64,000 nucleotides of DNA. Origin: Haemophilus_D parainfluenzae_AD (GTDB lineage: Bacteria; Pseudomonadota; Gammaproteobacteria; Enterobacterales; Pasteurellaceae). The notes beneath the pieces are model-generated. The model saw nothing but the letters and a program-made list of their open reading frames with translations. It had not been told where the DNA came from and did no database searches. The stretch is taken from NCBI RefSeq assembly GCF_001679325.1, contig NZ_LZMX01000001.1; one strand, given 5' to 3'. Positions 62,308-64,000 of this stretch are shown in pieces (within the stretch, counting starts at the first letter, position 1; each line of letters starts with the position of its first letter). The translations under genes and the position numbers were made by a program.

Positions 62308-62344
62308 AAAGCATCCCTATAAATCGCCATCTAGGTAGTTTACC

Positions 62345-62366
62345 TATCTGACTATGATAGTCAATT
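62345..62366 (-). promoter_or_regulatory. IscR type-1 binding site / isc promoter
   Basis: On the minus strand TTGACTATCATAGTCAGATA matches the IscR type-1 pattern (YYGACTR-www-YAGTCRRSTA), with the palindrome TGACTATCATAGTCA at 62349-62363. The TTGACT also serves as a -35. It fills the short spacer between trmJ and iscR, so a holo-IscR bound here would block the promoter. Confidence 0.72.
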
Positions 62367-63086
62367 TTACTCTTTTTGCAGATTAAGGCGTTTTTCAACC
62401 GCACTTAACATTCCTCGCAAAATATTTAATTCATTTTTTTCTAGAGAAGAACGGTTATAAAGTCGTCTTAACTTTTGTATAACCCCTTGATTTTGAATAA
62501 AACCAAGAGACTGATACACCTGTTCCATATGAGCAAAAAAATATTCCATTTCTTGTGCTGTTGGATAGATATTTTCTATTGTTGAAAGTGTACTTTCCGT
62601 TTTATCTTTCGCTAAAAATGCCATTCTCATTTCATAACTTACCAACTGAACTGCCATCGCTAAATTTAGCGAAGAATATTCAGGATTAGCAGGGATATTT
62701 AAATGATAATGACATTTAAGTAATTCTTCATTTGTGAGTCCAACACGCTCACGACCGAATACGATCGCCACTTGGCCTTGATGAGCACTGGCTTTCTCCG
62801 CACATTCTCTTGGCTCAATCAGTGTACTCTGTAAATGGCGTAACCTCGCACTGGTTCCAATTACTAATGAGCAATCTTCTATTGCTTGTTCAAAAGTATC
62901 AACAATGTGGACATTACGCACAACATCATCAGCGCCTGCAGCTAATGCAATAGATTGCTCATCCACTGATTTTGGTGAGACCAAATAAAGATTGGATAAT
63001 CCCATTGTTTTCATTGCACGCGCCGCTGAACCGATGTTCCCGCTATGTGATGTTTCAACCAAAACAATTCGAATATTCTGTAACAT
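62367..63086 (-). CDS. trmJ: tRNA Cm32/Um32 methyltransferase TrmJ
   Basis: TrmJ is a SPOUT methyltransferase that 2'-O-methylates nucleotide 32 of several tRNAs. The 239-residue protein starts with the N-terminal motif IRIVLVETSHSGNIGSAARAMKTMGL in two parts. The knot region includes AIVFGRERVGLTNEEL and YSSLNLAMAVQLVSYEM. Length matches the family (246 in E. coli). Its position before iscR is conserved in gamma-proteobacteria. Confidence 0.95.
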   Translation of the reverse strand: MLQNIRIVLVETSHSGNIGSAARAMKTMGLSNLYLVSPKSVDEQSIALAAGADDVVRNVHIVDTFEQAIEDCSLVIGTSARLRHLQSTLIEPRECAEKASAHQGQVAIVFGRERVGLTNEELLKCHYHLNIPANPEYSSLNLAMAVQLVSYEMRMAFLAKDKTESTLSTIENIYPTAQEMEYFFAHMEQVYQSLGFIQNQGVIQKLRRLYNRSSLEKNELNILRGMLSAVEKRLNLQKE

Positions 63087-63204
63087 TTTATGCCCGACTT
63101 AAATTTGTGGATATTCTATCATAATAACCGCTAAATATAGTCAAGAATTTAAAAAAAATTTTACTTTTTTATAAATTTATTAACACATGGAAAGAAGATG
63201 TTAT

Positions 63205-63280
63205 TGGTGGGCTGTGAGAGACTCGAACTCTCGACCGACGGATTAAGAGTCCGCTGCTCTACCAACTGAGCTAACAACCC
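63205..63280 (-). tRNA. tRNA-Lys, anticodon CTT
   Basis: A 76-base tRNA with encoded CCA. The acceptor arm GGGTTGT pairs with ACAGCCC, and the D-arm AGCTCAGTTGGTAGAGC and T-arm GAGAGTTCGAGTCTCTC are normal. The anticodon loop CTCTTAA reads CTT (lysine AAG codons). This is the odd one of the three lysine tRNAs. Confidence 0.93.
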
Positions 63281-63310
63281 AACCGGTTAAATAATGATCT
63301 GTAAAATAGA

Positions 63311-63386
63311 TGGTGGGTCGTGAAGGATTCGAACCTTCGACCAACGGATTAAAAGTCCGCTGCTCTACCGACTGAGCTAACGACCC
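63311..63386 (-). tRNA. tRNA-Lys, anticodon TTT (copy 1)
   Basis: A 76-base tRNA with CCA, acceptor arm GGGTCGT / ACGACCC and anticodon loop CTTTTAA (TTT). Its sequence looks the same as the next copy, suggesting a recent tandem duplication. Confidence 0.95.
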
Positions 63387-63411
63387 ATTTAGGAATTCTT
63401 TGAAATAAAAG

Positions 63412-63487
63412 TGGTGGGTCGTGAAGGATTCGAACCTTCGACCAACGGATTAAAAGTCCGCTGCTCTACCGACTGAGCTAACGACCC
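63412..63487 (-). tRNA. tRNA-Lys, anticodon TTT (copy 2)
   Basis: A 76-base tRNA, apparently identical to its neighbour, with encoded CCA and anticodon TTT. It is the first of the three tRNAs in the direction of transcription. The promoter probably lies in the spacer toward pal. Confidence 0.95.
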
Positions 63488-63605
63488 ACATCATTTCGTA
63501 ACAGGTGCGTATATTACCGATTTTATTTTTTGACGCAAGAAAAATCTGAAGAAATTGTGTTAATTGTGTGAATACTCATCAATTTCTGACAATATCTTAG
63601 AACAA

Positions 63606-63635
63606 ATAAAAAGGAGAGTATTTCTACTCTCCCTT
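63606..63635 (-). terminator. Terminator of pal
   Basis: An 8-bp stem (GGAGAGTA / TACTCTCC) with a TTTC loop is followed on the minus strand by a T-run, about 30 bases after the pal stop. Confidence 0.85.
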
Positions 63636-63664
63636 CTTCTAAGAATCAAAATTCTCTAAAAATA

Positions 63665-64000
63665 TTAGTATGCTAACACTGCACGACGGTTTTTAGAGTA
63701 TGCCGCTTCATCGTGACCTAACACTGCAGGTTTTTCTTCACCGTAAGAAACAGTTGATACTTTACCAGCATCAACACCTTTACCAGCTAAGAAACCTTTA
63801 ACTGCATCAGCACGACGTTGACCTAAAGCGATGTTGTACTCTGGAGTACCACGTTCGTCAGTGTTACCTTCAACAACAACTTTAGAAGCTGGAGTTGCAT
63901 TTAAGTATGCAGCGTGAGCATCTAAGATTTGAACGTATTCACCTTCGATGTTGAATTTGTCGAAACCGAAGTAAACGGTGTTGTAACGTTGTTGAAGATC
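63665..64000 (-). CDS. pal: Peptidoglycan-associated lipoprotein Pal (P6), 3' part
   Basis: This is the last 111 codons of Pal, the outer-membrane lipoprotein of the Tol-Pal system that holds the outer membrane to peptidoglycan. It is known as P6 in Haemophilus. The start lies outside the window. The visible OmpA-like domain begins DLQQRYNTVYFGFDKFNIEG. It has the peptidoglycan-binding core VVVEGNTDERGTPEYNIALG and RRADAVKGFL, and ends KNRRAVLAY. Codon use is strongly biased, as expected for an abundant protein. In H. influenzae pal also follows this neighbourhood. Confidence 0.96.
   Translation of the reverse strand, partial: DLQQRYNTVYFGFDKFNIEGEYVQILDAHAAYLNATPASKVVVEGNTDERGTPEYNIALGQRRADAVKGFLAGKGVDAGKVSTVSYGEEKPAVLGHDEAAYSKNRRAVLAY

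Noticed and set aside
63205..63487. Three nearly identical 76-base blocks resembling a repeat array
   Set aside because: They are lysine tRNA genes with complete cloverleaf arms and CCA ends.

Overview
This window comes from a gamma-proteobacterium of the family Pasteurellaceae, most likely a Haemophilus (H. parainfluenzae-like) or close relative. The main evidence is the many copies of the 9-base DNA uptake signal AAGTGCGGT / ACCGCACTT, often as inverted pairs serving as terminators. The low GC content, the H. influenzae-like gene neighbourhoods (galTKM / galR / mglBAC; iscRSUA-hscBA-fdx-iscX next to trmJ and pal) and the P6-type Pal protein agree. The species is an inference; the family is well supported.

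Left third (1-28.8 kb): a type VI secretion system (T6SS). After the tail of an unrecognised gene comes hcp (+). A long minus-strand operon then reads tssB-tssC-tssE-tssF-tssG-fha-tssJ-tssK-tssL-vasI-tssA(VasJ type)-tssM, with touching or overlapping junctions. The vasI-vasJ-vasK order is the Vibrio cholerae arrangement. Divergent from tssB runs an effector-delivery cassette: PAAR tip, VgrG spike, DUF4123 adaptor and a large VasX-N-type effector with a hydrophobic, probably pore-forming, region. A two-helix membrane protein, the presumed immunity protein, starts directly after it. Downstream lies what looks like a growing or decaying immunity array: a second copy broken by a -1 frameshift, a relic of an IS3-family element, a large WG-repeat lipoprotein on the other strand, and a third, more distant relative of the immunity protein. 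No clpV/tssH and no dedicated regulator lie in the window.

Middle (29-46.8 kb): housekeeping genes, nearly all on the minus strand. They include a tri-haem cytochrome c peroxidase, hflKC, a 4'-phosphopantetheinyl transferase and the thrABC operon with a recognisable threonine/isoleucine-rich leader peptide and attenuator. On the plus strand is yggS. Then come the mlaFEDCB-ibaG-murA envelope-lipid and peptidoglycan operon, lnt and corC.

Right part (46.9-64 kb): galactose catabolism (galT-galK-galM, minus) diverges from galR and the mglBAC galactose/methyl-galactoside ABC importer (plus), with visible GalR operators and CRP boxes. A lone methyltransferase follows. The isc iron-sulfur assembly operon comes next (iscR-iscS-iscU-iscA-hscB-DUF2625-hscA-fdx-iscX), with an IscR-type palindrome in front. 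The window ends with trmJ, three lysine tRNAs and the 3' part of pal.

The most interesting parts are the effector/immunity array at 20-29 kb, the near absence of uptake signals across the T6SS core, a small family of CCCTCTT...AAGAGGG hairpins at three operon junctions, and a DUF2625 gene embedded in the isc operon. Product names rest on reading motifs and gene order by eye; no database search was run.
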